A stretch of 64,000 nt of DNA. It comes from MFAQ01 sp964429015. Lineage in GTDB: Bacteria > Patescibacteriota > Microgenomatia > UBA1400 > MFAQ01. Both the position numbers and the translations under genes were made by a program. The stretch covers positions 1 to 64,000 of the forward strand of contig CAYSAM010000001.1 of the NCBI GenBank assembly GCA_964429015.1. Reading direction: 5' to 3'. The notes under the pieces are model-generated. The model worked only from the letters and a program-made list of their open reading frames with translations. It was not told where the DNA came from and ran no database searches. Positions within the stretch are counted from its first letter, which is position 1. Every line of letters starts with the position of its first letter. Positions 39,976 to 48,162 of this stretch are shown piece by piece.

Positions 39976-40285
39976 GGGTGGGGGTGATGTGTGGAGCTAG
40001 GGGAGGAGGTGGCTCGTTGTAGGTATAAGAATGCGGGGTGGATTCGGGTTCGGTGACAATTGACAAGGGGGATGGATCGCTTTGGTTTGAGTACAAATCG
40101 CGCGATGACATGGTGTTGTCGGTGAGTTTTTTAACTTTTTCGGGGAGCGCATCAAAAAGACGATTGGCGATTTTTTTACCCTCATCGGTACCAAACAAGA
40201 GAGCAGCGCCAATACCGACAGCAACTCCAACAGCAAAAGAGCCGAAAGTGTTTTCTTTCTTGTGAGAATTAACGGGACTTGTCAT
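39956..40285 (-). CDS. YtxH-like small membrane protein
   Basis: 109 residues from MTSPVNSHKK. One glycine-rich membrane helix (FGSFAVGVAVGIGAALLFGTDEGKKIA) followed by a helical amphipathic stretch, as in YtxH-domain proteins. The C-terminal 40 residues are Pro/Ser-rich, and the final PTPPSLRS is encoded by a family-2 repeat, so the tail may have been extended by repeat insertion. It overlaps the upstream gene by 17 bases and is probably translated from the same mRNA. Confidence 0.65.
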   Translation of the reverse strand: MTSPVNSHKKENTFGSFAVGVAVGIGAALLFGTDEGKKIANRLFDALPEKVKKLTDNTMSSRDLYSNQSDPSPLSIVTEPESTPHSYTYNEPPPPLAPHITPTPPSLRS

Positions 40286-40568
40286 AGTGATCCACACTGG
40301 AAGGCGTAACTTTATCTCTACCTAGCAGGCTGGAAATGGTTTCAATAATTTTGCCACTTTGGCGAAAACCTTCGATAATAGCAAAAAAAGCTTGAGCTGG
40401 CTGGGAGATTTTTTCTAAAGTTTCTTCGGCGGTATCTAAAGTTTTGTTTAGTTTACCGAGAGAAATTTTTAGTTCTTTGAGAACTTGGATGAGCTGAATG
40501 CCAACAATAATAGCGATAGAGGTGAGGAGTACTGTGGAAATTAGGGAAACAATTTGTGGAAGGGTCAT
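40269..40568 (-). CDS. Small membrane protein with coiled-coil (DUF948-like)
   Basis: 99 residues from MTLPQIVSL; the longer open frame upstream runs through repeats. One N-terminal membrane helix (about 7-27) followed by a heptad-rich helix (LIQVLKELKISLGKLNKTLDTAEETLEKI), a layout common in DUF948-type proteins that pair with YtxH proteins. The neighbouring YtxH-like gene fits this. Function not known. Confidence 0.6.
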   Translation of the reverse strand: MTLPQIVSLISTVLLTSIAIIVGIQLIQVLKELKISLGKLNKTLDTAEETLEKISQPAQAFFAIIEGFRQSGKIIETISSLLGRDKVTPSSVDHYDKSR

Positions 40569-40575
40569 GTATCCA

Positions 40576-40636
40576 TGATAGCAGATGTTAGATGGTGGAT
40601 CGTAGATGTGGAGTTTAACTATCGCAATGACGGTGA
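40576..40636. repeat. Family-3 plus partial family-2 repeats
   Basis: GATGTTAGATGGTGGATCGT units followed by TATCGCAATGACGGTGA, between two minus-strand genes. Confidence 0.5.
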
Positions 40637-40638
40637 GA

Positions 40639-41265
40639 TTACTTAGAGATGATGGTGAGAGGGATTTTTTTGGTGGTAGAGCGACCAAACCGATTTGTGG
40701 ATTTTATTTGAAGTGCGGTTTCCCCTATTGGCAAATTTAACTTGGCAGAAAAGTGACCATTTTCATCTGGATTTATTTTTACATCATCTCCGAGGCTGAT
40801 TTGGGAGTCAACACTTGTGTCACCCTCCACCACTAATGGTGAAATCACCACCGACTCAGATACGGGTTTAGTAATGACTAGCTTGGGGGGAGTAAGAATA
40901 ACTCGAAACTGAAAACCTAGATAGGCAATAAAAACCAGTAGTCCGCCAACAAAAGGATAAAACTTGGTTGGCTCAGTTGAAAACCGAAATGTGTTTAGAG
41001 TGCGTGGTTTGGGGACAAGTTTTTTCTCTTCATGTTTATAATCACGACGGAAAATAGCTACTAACTCATCAGCATTTTTATCTAGACGATGGGCAATATT
41101 GCGAATAAAACCTTTGATAAAAGTTTCCGATGGGAGCTTGTCGAAGTCGTTTTTTTCAATGGCCTCGAGATATTTTATGTCAATTTTGGTAAGCGTGGAC
41201 AATTTCTCAAGAGAAATTTCTTTCTTGAGTCTTTCACTATGTATAATTTCGCCGACGGTTTTCAT
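40639..41265 (-). CDS. RodZ-like helix-turn-helix membrane protein
   Basis: 208 residues from MKTVGEIIHS. N-terminal HTH_25-type domain (RLKKEISLEKLSTLTKIDIKYLEAIEKNDFDKLPSETFIKGFIRNIA), a short linker, a membrane helix (about 102-120) and an extracellular beta-sandwich with VVEGDTSVDSQISLGDDVKINPDENGHFSAKLNLPIGE, as in RodZ, which links MreB to the cell envelope. No mreB lies in the window. It begins 20 bases after ftsK. Confidence 0.8.
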   Translation of the reverse strand: MKTVGEIIHSERLKKEISLEKLSTLTKIDIKYLEAIEKNDFDKLPSETFIKGFIRNIAHRLDKNADELVAIFRRDYKHEEKKLVPKPRTLNTFRFSTEPTKFYPFVGGLLVFIAYLGFQFRVILTPPKLVITKPVSESVVISPLVVEGDTSVDSQISLGDDVKINPDENGHFSAKLNLPIGETALQIKSTNRFGRSTTKKIPLTIISK

Positions 41266-41285
41266 GGTTTGTAATCTTGGCAAGA

Positions 41286-43433
41286 TTATACTTGACCATC
41301 ATCAGAACGAGGAAAGATTTCGTCTAAACTAGAAACAATGACATCTCGGGGCTTGTTGCCTTCGGAATGAGCGAGAACGCCAGCCTGTTCCAGCTGATCT
41401 AGAATGCGAGCTGCACGGGCATAACCAACTTCCAGACGACGCTGAAGAAGTGATGCAGAACCCTTACCTTCGGCAATACAAAGATGAGCTGCCTCCTCGA
41501 ATTTATCGTCAACATTACCCATACTGTGACCACTAATATTTACATTACCCTTACCACCATGTGACTTGGTAACAGTTTCATCTAGCTGAGGTTTGACTCC
41601 TGTGTTTCTTATAAACTCAATAAGATTTTTGATTTCTTTTTCGGAAACAAAAGCTCCTTGAATACGAGCTGGTTTGGAAGACTCGGGAGGAATAAATAAC
41701 ATATCTCCTTTGCCAAGTAATTTTTCGGCTCCTGGACTATCGATAATAACGCGAGAGTCGGTCATAGAAGTAACCTGGAAAGCAATGCGGGCCGGGATAT
41801 TGGCCTTGATTAAACCAGTTAAGACATTAACGGAAGGACGCTGAGTTGCAAGAACAAGATGAATACCAGTGGCCCGAGCCATTTGAGCTAAGCGGACAAT
41901 GTTATGTTCAACCTCATTGGCATTTTTGCTCATCATAATATCTGCCATTTCGTCGATCAAAATTACAATGTAGTGCATGGCTTGAAAGCCAGACATCTCG
42001 TGATAGCCAACGATATTTTTGACACCTACCTCTTGGAAGACACGATAACGACGTTCCATTTCGGCAACCGCCCAACTGAGAGCATTTGCAACTTTGTCGA
42101 CATCAGTAATAACAGGAGTAAGCAGGTGAGGAATATCGTTATATGGTGTGAGCTCTACACGTTTGGGGTCGACCATAATAAATTTAACTTCTTCTGGAGA
42201 GGCTCGAAAAAGAATAGAGGAAACAATACCATTCATAAGAACAGATTTTCCTGAACCTGTAGTTCCGGCGATAAGAACGTGAGGCATTTTGGAAATGTCG
42301 GTGACGACGGCCTGACCAGAAACATCTAAACCAAGAGAAACCAAAGTTTTTGCTTTGCTGTTTTGCATGGCCGGGGACTGTAACATTTCTTTGAGGTTTA
42401 CAAACTCTAAAGAACGATTTGGAATTTCGATACCTACCAGGTCGCGACCCGGAATGGGTGCCTCAATACGAATTTGTCCTTGAGGTGCAGATAGGGCAAG
42501 TGCCAGATCGGAGCCAAGCGCAATAATTTTGCTAAGTTTGGTGCCCATAGCAATGGAGAGTGCATACTGAGTAACCGCTGGTCCCTTGTGAACTTCGGTA
42601 ACTTGAGCTTGAATTCCAAAAGAACCAAGGGTGTTTTGAATAATTTCGATATTTTTATTTATATCGCCACGGTCAGCTTTGCCAAGTTTTTGACTAGAGA
42701 GAAGATCAAGAGGTGGGTTTTGCCAGACACCTGGTGTAGCACCAGCAGTAATTGGCTTGGCGGTTTGAGAAGTATCGGATTGAGGAATTTTTGCTTCTTT
42801 GATAACAATTTTGGAAGTATCAAAAAGATGATGCTGGACAGCAGGAGTAGGAGTGTTGTCTTCACCACCAGTTATTTTGACAGTAGTATTTTTAGTTGGA
42901 AAAACGGAGTCGGTTTTTTTGGCAAAAGGAAGTTTTATTTTGGTTCCAAAACCAGAGAGTTTACCAGAACTATCTTGAACAAAAGCAATAAAGTCTTCAA
43001 TTGAAGTTTCGAATAAAACAAATAAGCCGATAACTGTGCCGACAAGAAAAAATAAAATGGCACCTGGTAAAGAGATTAGTGAAGTGATAGAGTCTTTGAT
43101 GCCATAACCAATACTGCCAGCACCACTTAAACCGGCCAAACTAATCATGGTAATAACACTACCAAGCAAAACGTGAGGAGAAGCGATGGCAAGTTTTGCC
43201 GAGGTAAGCATTAGACCGCCAACAATAAAAATAAAGGGCAAAAAGATTAGTGGCCAACCAATAAACTGAAGACCGAATTCGTATATTTTGGTGAGAAAAA
43301 CTCCTTGCTGAGAAAAAGAGATAGCAATGAGCCCACCAATTCCCATAATGACTACTGCCAAAATGGAGTTTATAGTGTCTTTTTTTAAATTGATTTTGTA
43401 GGGCTTAGAACGTCTACCTTTTTTTCGGGCCAT
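41286..43433 (-). CDS. ftsK: DNA translocase FtsK / SpoIIIE
   Basis: 715 residues. Four to five N-terminal membrane helices, a linker, the motor with Walker A AGTTGSGKSVLMN and Walker B IVILIDEMADIMM, and a C-terminal winged-helix gamma domain (GSASLLQRRLEVGYARAARILDQLEQAGVLAHSEG) that reads the polarity of chromosomal KOPS/SRS-like sequences. It pumps DNA through the division septum during chromosome segregation. Length is typical for a compact FtsK. Confidence 0.96.
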   Translation of the reverse strand: MARKKGRRSKPYKINLKKDTINSILAVVIMGIGGLIAISFSQQGVFLTKIYEFGLQFIGWPLIFLPFIFIVGGLMLTSAKLAIASPHVLLGSVITMISLAGLSGAGSIGYGIKDSITSLISLPGAILFFLVGTVIGLFVLFETSIEDFIAFVQDSSGKLSGFGTKIKLPFAKKTDSVFPTKNTTVKITGGEDNTPTPAVQHHLFDTSKIVIKEAKIPQSDTSQTAKPITAGATPGVWQNPPLDLLSSQKLGKADRGDINKNIEIIQNTLGSFGIQAQVTEVHKGPAVTQYALSIAMGTKLSKIIALGSDLALALSAPQGQIRIEAPIPGRDLVGIEIPNRSLEFVNLKEMLQSPAMQNSKAKTLVSLGLDVSGQAVVTDISKMPHVLIAGTTGSGKSVLMNGIVSSILFRASPEEVKFIMVDPKRVELTPYNDIPHLLTPVITDVDKVANALSWAVAEMERRYRVFQEVGVKNIVGYHEMSGFQAMHYIVILIDEMADIMMSKNANEVEHNIVRLAQMARATGIHLVLATQRPSVNVLTGLIKANIPARIAFQVTSMTDSRVIIDSPGAEKLLGKGDMLFIPPESSKPARIQGAFVSEKEIKNLIEFIRNTGVKPQLDETVTKSHGGKGNVNISGHSMGNVDDKFEEAAHLCIAEGKGSASLLQRRLEVGYARAARILDQLEQAGVLAHSEGNKPRDVIVSSLDEIFPRSDDGQV

Positions 43434-43471
43434 AGATACATATCAGTATAACTCATTCAATCCTGTTTTCT

Positions 43472-45892
43472 TTATTTTTGATCTAGGATACGCTTTATTT
43501 TGCTGTTATAAATACGTACTAGTTCTCTTGTTTTTTTTGAAAAAACCTTATCGTCTTTTTCTAGTTGGGCCATTTTCCCGACAAAGACTAAATATTTATT
43601 GGTAGAGAGAGCCATTTGAGATTCAGTTTCCCCCAGTTCATCTGGTCTTTCGTTAAGCATTGTGACAACTTTTCCTGGAATAAATTTGTCATTGTTTCTT
43701 GGAAGTTCTAGATTGTATTCTGCTAGTAGGCTTTCCCAGCTAACCATAAGTTCTTCATAGGACTTTTTTAGATCGTGGTCTTGATCGACTCTTTCGGATT
43801 CTGATTTTTGGAACGACTTCACACCGTGAGCGAAATAAAAATGAAACGAGATCTGGCGAACAAATTTTATAAAAGTGTATGCTGTGTACTCGGGTAATGA
43901 CCGTAACTCTACGCCACTTTTTTGTTTTTGCCCTGCATATCTGTTATCTTCAAAGAAACTACTAGATCTTGGTTTGTGAAAGGGAAAATGGTTATGTTTA
44001 CCATCTTCTTTTGAGTAAATTTCGTAGAACATGGCGTAACCGAGATCCGGGTTGTTCCAGAGCAATTCATTTTTTGTTTCAAACTTAACAAAGCCAGCAG
44101 CTATAGCTATAGGTAGGGCATCCATGAACTCGGTGTGTTCGGGTGAGAGCTCGATACCCCCAAAGGTTTCGTGGATTCCCCAGTTATCACGCAGACCTCC
44201 CACTTGAGCGATTGAGATGATCTCTCTGAGCTGTGTCTTGTAGTTTGCCGAGGGGCGAGATTTAATTTCTGAGTTGCGCATACCAGATATGATATTTAAG
44301 GCTAAATTTGCGCTTGTTCCAGGTTCCCAAGCTTCAAATTTGTTAGCCACAGCCTCTACGTCTTGGCTTCCTATAATTGAGTTTAGAATATCTAACCTCC
44401 TTTGGGTTTTGTCTTTGAGTTTTTGGATATACAGTTTTTGTTTTTGCTGATCTGCATATTTTTTATGATTAAACAGAGTTTTTTTCAAAGTAAGGGTTGA
44501 AAGGATCTTGTCGTACTCTACAACCAAGTCCTCGTATATCTTTTTGGCGGCCATTTCTTGGCGAATAAAGTTGTGATATTCAATCTCGATACCCACACTT
44601 ATAAAACCAGAGGGAATTTCTGCGTATTTTTCTTCGCTGTTTTTTTCGACAACGCGGTTCAGGAAAGCAAAGGCTATCTCTGTTTTGATTTCAATTTCCC
44701 TTTCCTTCTCGTTTTCTGGCTTTTGTTGGTCTTGGTTTTGATCTAGATATTGTTGATACAACCTGTTGAGGCCACCACTAAAGATTAAACTATGGAGGGC
44801 AGACAATTGTGACTTGATAATCCTAGGGTTGATATCTGAGTCCAATCCCACTAACTCCTCGTGTGCTGCATTTAAAAAGGAAATTTCACTTTCCGAAAAA
44901 GCTTTTTCTGTCCCAGAGCGATTTGCCAGAATTTGATAAAAGTCTTCTGCATTTTGCAAAACCTCTTCAGTTATATAGCGTGAATATCTTTTAACCCATA
45001 GTTCTATTTCTGATTTGGTTGCTGACTCTGCTAGTATTTTTTGGACTGAATCTTTGGTGATTCTCTTGAACTCGTAGTGAGAAAGATCACCCTTGTCAGA
45101 ATCATCATCGCCGTCGAATTCTTCGTCGTCGCCATCGAGATGCTCAGAATCTTGAATATCTTCACCGCCATTGTCATCATGGTCAGTATTAGGGTTGGGA
45201 AGATTGTATCTTGGTTCAAATATATGGGCTGAGATATTTTCTCCACCCGTGACACTATCCACTAATTTTTGGATCTGACTGGTTAGGTGGTCGTCAAAAG
45301 CTAGTCTGTTTGTGCTTAACAAACCAGATAAGTAGTTTAGGAGTTCTGGTTGATCGTAGGAGTTTGACCCCTGAATTAACTCGGCACATATTTTTGTGTA
45401 CTTAAAAATGTCTGTCTGCCAGAGATTTACCCAATGAGTTAATCCTTCATCTAGTCTGACTTCTGCCGTGACGTTGGTAAAGTTTTCTATAGCCTTTTTG
45501 ATGTTTGCAATGATTGCTTGCCTGTCATCTTCAGTGAGGTTTTGTAGATTTGCTGGATTTGAAAAGTATTCTGGCAGGGCTTCTCTAGCAGCTCGCTCTT
45601 TTCTATACAAGAGCTCCTCGCTTGTAAAAAATTCTGAGAGCTGAACTAGCTCATTTGTTTGAATGTTTGAACCAATAGTCTCTACTGCGTGATATGCTTC
45701 GGAATCAGAATTGACTCTTGCCAGTATTTCTCTAATCCAAATGTCACCCAAACCTTGTCTTAGCTCGCGATTTGCAACCAGTGCAGATTCTGTATCCTGC
45801 TCAGCAAAGGCTAGGTTGTAAATCATACTAGTTTTCTCTTGTGGACTTAATTCTTGTTGTGCGTCAAAAAACTGTTCAGCTGATGGCATCAT
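43472..45892 (-). CDS. Large acidic protein with a possible amidoligase-like (COOH-NH2 ligase) region
   Basis: 806 residues from MMPSAEQFF; TATCAT lies 6 bases before this ATG, so a leaderless mRNA is likely. The first 400 residues are helical; residues about 255-285 form a strongly acidic linker (DGDDEEFDGDDDSDKGD). In the C-terminal half, SVGIEIEYHNF, then GGIELSPEH, and SGVELRSLPEYTAYTFIKFV resemble the paired glutamate strands of glutamate-cysteine-ligase-like amidoligases (GxExE first motif). This match is by motif only. The gene lies between ftsK and rnj. Confidence 0.45.
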   Translation of the reverse strand: MMPSAEQFFDAQQELSPQEKTSMIYNLAFAEQDTESALVANRELRQGLGDIWIREILARVNSDSEAYHAVETIGSNIQTNELVQLSEFFTSEELLYRKERAAREALPEYFSNPANLQNLTEDDRQAIIANIKKAIENFTNVTAEVRLDEGLTHWVNLWQTDIFKYTKICAELIQGSNSYDQPELLNYLSGLLSTNRLAFDDHLTSQIQKLVDSVTGGENISAHIFEPRYNLPNPNTDHDDNGGEDIQDSEHLDGDDEEFDGDDDSDKGDLSHYEFKRITKDSVQKILAESATKSEIELWVKRYSRYITEEVLQNAEDFYQILANRSGTEKAFSESEISFLNAAHEELVGLDSDINPRIIKSQLSALHSLIFSGGLNRLYQQYLDQNQDQQKPENEKEREIEIKTEIAFAFLNRVVEKNSEEKYAEIPSGFISVGIEIEYHNFIRQEMAAKKIYEDLVVEYDKILSTLTLKKTLFNHKKYADQQKQKLYIQKLKDKTQRRLDILNSIIGSQDVEAVANKFEAWEPGTSANLALNIISGMRNSEIKSRPSANYKTQLREIISIAQVGGLRDNWGIHETFGGIELSPEHTEFMDALPIAIAAGFVKFETKNELLWNNPDLGYAMFYEIYSKEDGKHNHFPFHKPRSSSFFEDNRYAGQKQKSGVELRSLPEYTAYTFIKFVRQISFHFYFAHGVKSFQKSESERVDQDHDLKKSYEELMVSWESLLAEYNLELPRNNDKFIPGKVVTMLNERPDELGETESQMALSTNKYLVFVGKMAQLEKDDKVFSKKTRELVRIYNSKIKRILDQK

Positions 45893-45950
45893 ATTTGCAT
45901 GATATATTAGTTTTGAGGGGAAATATACCACAGATAACTTGTTCTTACAC

Positions 45951-45976
45951 AAAAAATACCTGTCGGAATAGGTACT
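45951..45976 (-). terminator. Probable terminator after RNase J gene
   Basis: TACCT / AGGTA stem with TTTTTT on the minus strand. Weak stem, but well placed between the RNase J gene and the large acidic protein gene. Confidence 0.45.
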
Positions 45977-46111
45977 GTTGAAAGCTATCTTTTTTTATAT
46001 AAGAAAATATCTATTGAGAAAATAAATCGAACTTACCGTTGATTACCAAACTACAATTTTGGACATAAATTAGACTGCGATCTTCACAACAGTAAAATTA
46101 CGTGGCTTTTA

Positions 46112-46158
46112 TTTGATGGATTGCCACGGTCGATACAAAGTCGACCCTTGCAATGATG
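46112..46158. repeat. Family-2 repeat
   Basis: GGATTGCCACGGTCGA ... TCGACCCTTGCAATGATG just after the RNase J stop. The remainder of 45977-46206 shows nothing else. Confidence 0.65.
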
Positions 46159-46206
46159 ATATGGAGTTTCTGTAGGGGTTTTGCGCGCAAAACCCCTACC
46201 AGTTTA

Positions 46207-47859
46207 TTAAACCTCGATGAGGTTGACGATGATGAGGGGGCGGCGTTCGGTGTGCTTGAAGGCGAATTGCTCCAGTTGACCTTCGATTTTTTTGCGCATA
46301 AAACCCCAGTCCGTAGCTGGTCCCTTGAAACTTTGCAGACACATTTGAACTTGCTTACGAGCATCTCTAATAAGATCTTGATTTTCTTTTTGGTAAACAA
46401 AACCTCTGGAGATAATATCGATGTCGCCGGCAACTTGGGAGTTACTACGCTTGATTGGAACAATAGCAACCAAGACACCATCTTCGGACATAACCTGACG
46501 GTCTCTCAGAACTACTGTGCCCACATCACCAATACCCAAGCCATCAACATAAACATTTTTGGTTTCGTATTTTGGACCTTCTTTGACAACTTTGTTTTCC
46601 AAAATAATTGATTGACCTTCAGTAAGGACAGAAACTTGATCCGGGCGGTAACCCATCTCTTTGGTCATACGAGCATAGAGCATCATGTGGCGAACGTCAC
46701 CACCAATAGGAACGATATGTTTTGGTCTTACCAGACGGGCAAGGAGAGCAAGATCGCCTTTATAACCATGACCAGAAACGTGAAGATTTTCGGTAGTACC
46801 AGAGTAGACGACTTCGACACCATTTTTATACAGACTATCCATCATGTCAAAAATATCAGCATCATTGCCAGTACCTGGAATAGCGTTACTGCTAATGATG
46901 ACTTTGTCACCTTTTTTGAGTTTGGCCATACGATGTTCGTCATTTGCCAACCTATGCATAGCAGAACCAGATTGTCCTTGAGAACCAGAAACAATAATCG
47001 CTACTTGGGCGGGAGGAAAATGACTAATTTGTTGAGGCTTAATCATAGTACCTTTGGGGATTTTGATAAAACCTGTTTTAGCTGCAGCTTCGATATTTTG
47101 TTCCACTGACCGACCTATGATGGCAATTTTGCGATGATGTTTTACACAAGCGTCTATTGCCATTTGAAATCGAGCAATGGAAGATGACATGGAGGTAAAA
47201 ATAAGTTTACCTACGGTGTTTCTAATTTCGTTATCTATCGCAGTCATTAAGGTTCTTTCCGATGGACAGTAGCCAGACTTTTCGATACCCAAACAGTCGG
47301 TTAACATTAGATCAACACCTTCAGTACCAACCTCAGTCATTCCAGCCATATCTGGTGGTAGATTATCGATAGGAGTTAAGTCAAACTTATAGTCAGCGCC
47401 GTGATAAACATTGCCAGCTGGAGTTTGGATGTATAAATGGAAACAATTGGGGACAGAGTGAGTGGAGTGAATAAAACGAATATGAAAAGGTCCAAGATCT
47501 AGAGTACCTTCGACGGGAGTCATTTTATTTTTGATACCGTACTCACGAACTTTGAGTTCGGCCATAGCAATAGAAAGTTTGCCACCAAAAACTTCAACAT
47601 CTTTAAGGCGAGGAAGAATGTATGGAAGCCCACCAATATGGTCCATGTGAGGATGAGTGAGAACTATGCCGTGCAGTTTTTTGCCTGGCTTTTCTAAGTA
47701 ACTAACGTCGGGGATTACCGAGTCGACGCCAAGAGCGCTATCTTCGGGGAAACCCATTCCACAGTCGACAACCATTTGGTCGTCACCGTATTCGTAGACG
47801 TACATATTTTTGGTAGCTTGACCTAAGCCACCGAGAGGAATCAACTTGAGTTGAGACAT
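46207..47859 (-). CDS. rnj: Ribonuclease J-like metallo-beta-lactamase/beta-CASP nuclease
   Basis: 550 residues. Metallo-beta-lactamase motif HPHMDH (His69, His71, Asp73, His74), HSTHSVPN (His134), GADYKFD (Asp156), and beta-CASP motifs SGSQGQ and NLHVSGHG. RNase J degrades and matures RNA by endonuclease and 5'-3' exonuclease action. Oddly, the later conserved block, which in characterised RNase J enzymes reads P-x-HGE, is PIGGDVRHM here, so the zinc-binding His is Gly386. The gene has no Shine-Dalgarno sequence. Confidence 0.9.
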   Translation of the reverse strand: MSQLKLIPLGGLGQATKNMYVYEYGDDQMVVDCGMGFPEDSALGVDSVIPDVSYLEKPGKKLHGIVLTHPHMDHIGGLPYILPRLKDVEVFGGKLSIAMAELKVREYGIKNKMTPVEGTLDLGPFHIRFIHSTHSVPNCFHLYIQTPAGNVYHGADYKFDLTPIDNLPPDMAGMTEVGTEGVDLMLTDCLGIEKSGYCPSERTLMTAIDNEIRNTVGKLIFTSMSSSIARFQMAIDACVKHHRKIAIIGRSVEQNIEAAAKTGFIKIPKGTMIKPQQISHFPPAQVAIIVSGSQGQSGSAMHRLANDEHRMAKLKKGDKVIISSNAIPGTGNDADIFDMMDSLYKNGVEVVYSGTTENLHVSGHGYKGDLALLARLVRPKHIVPIGGDVRHMMLYARMTKEMGYRPDQVSVLTEGQSIILENKVVKEGPKYETKNVYVDGLGIGDVGTVVLRDRQVMSEDGVLVAIVPIKRSNSQVAGDIDIISRGFVYQKENQDLIRDARKQVQMCLQSFKGPATDWGFMRKKIEGQLEQFAFKHTERRPLIIVNLIEV

Positions 47860-47926
47860 ATATTTTATTTAATTAATTTTCCTGTAATAACATTGTAACT
47901 GAAAGACAATCAAGTGTATTGATTTT

Positions 47927-47955
47927 ATAGACTCCCAATCAGATCGGGAATGACA
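47927..47955. repeat. Family-1 repeat
   Basis: ATAGACTCCCAATC ... GATCGGGAATGACAT upstream of the RNase J gene. Confidence 0.65.
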
Positions 47956-47964
47956 TCAGTTTTT

Positions 47965-48162
47965 GTGAGGAAGGACACAAAAATCCTAATTTTACGGTTG
48001 GCTTCTTTTTTTGGAATATTGGGTTGGTATACATCAGCTAAGACTTCTACTCATTCTCACAATTCACATTGGGACAACTTTCCGTGGACTTGGTCAATTA
48101 TACCACTATTGAGCTGGCCACGTGGCCAGCTCAAAGAAGCGGACTATCTTACGATCTTGTGA
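47965..48162 (+). CDS. Possible small exported protein
   Basis: A frame from GTG at 47965 gives 65 residues: basic start, one hydrophobic segment (ILILRLASFFGILGWYTSA) and a His/Trp-rich remainder. No ribosome site, and the longer frame begins inside a repeat. It overlaps the 3' end of the convergent beta-helix gene, and its second half contains the 26-bp palindrome at 48109. Weakly supported. Confidence 0.25.
   Translation: MRKDTKILILRLASFFGILGWYTSAKTSTHSHNSHWDNFPWTWSIIPLLSWPRGQLKEADYLTIL
48109..48134. other. Perfect 26-bp palindrome
   Basis: TTGAGCTGGCCAC followed by its exact reverse complement, with no loop and no T-run on either side. Lies 10 bases beyond the 3' end of the beta-helix gene. 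Confidence 0.6.
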
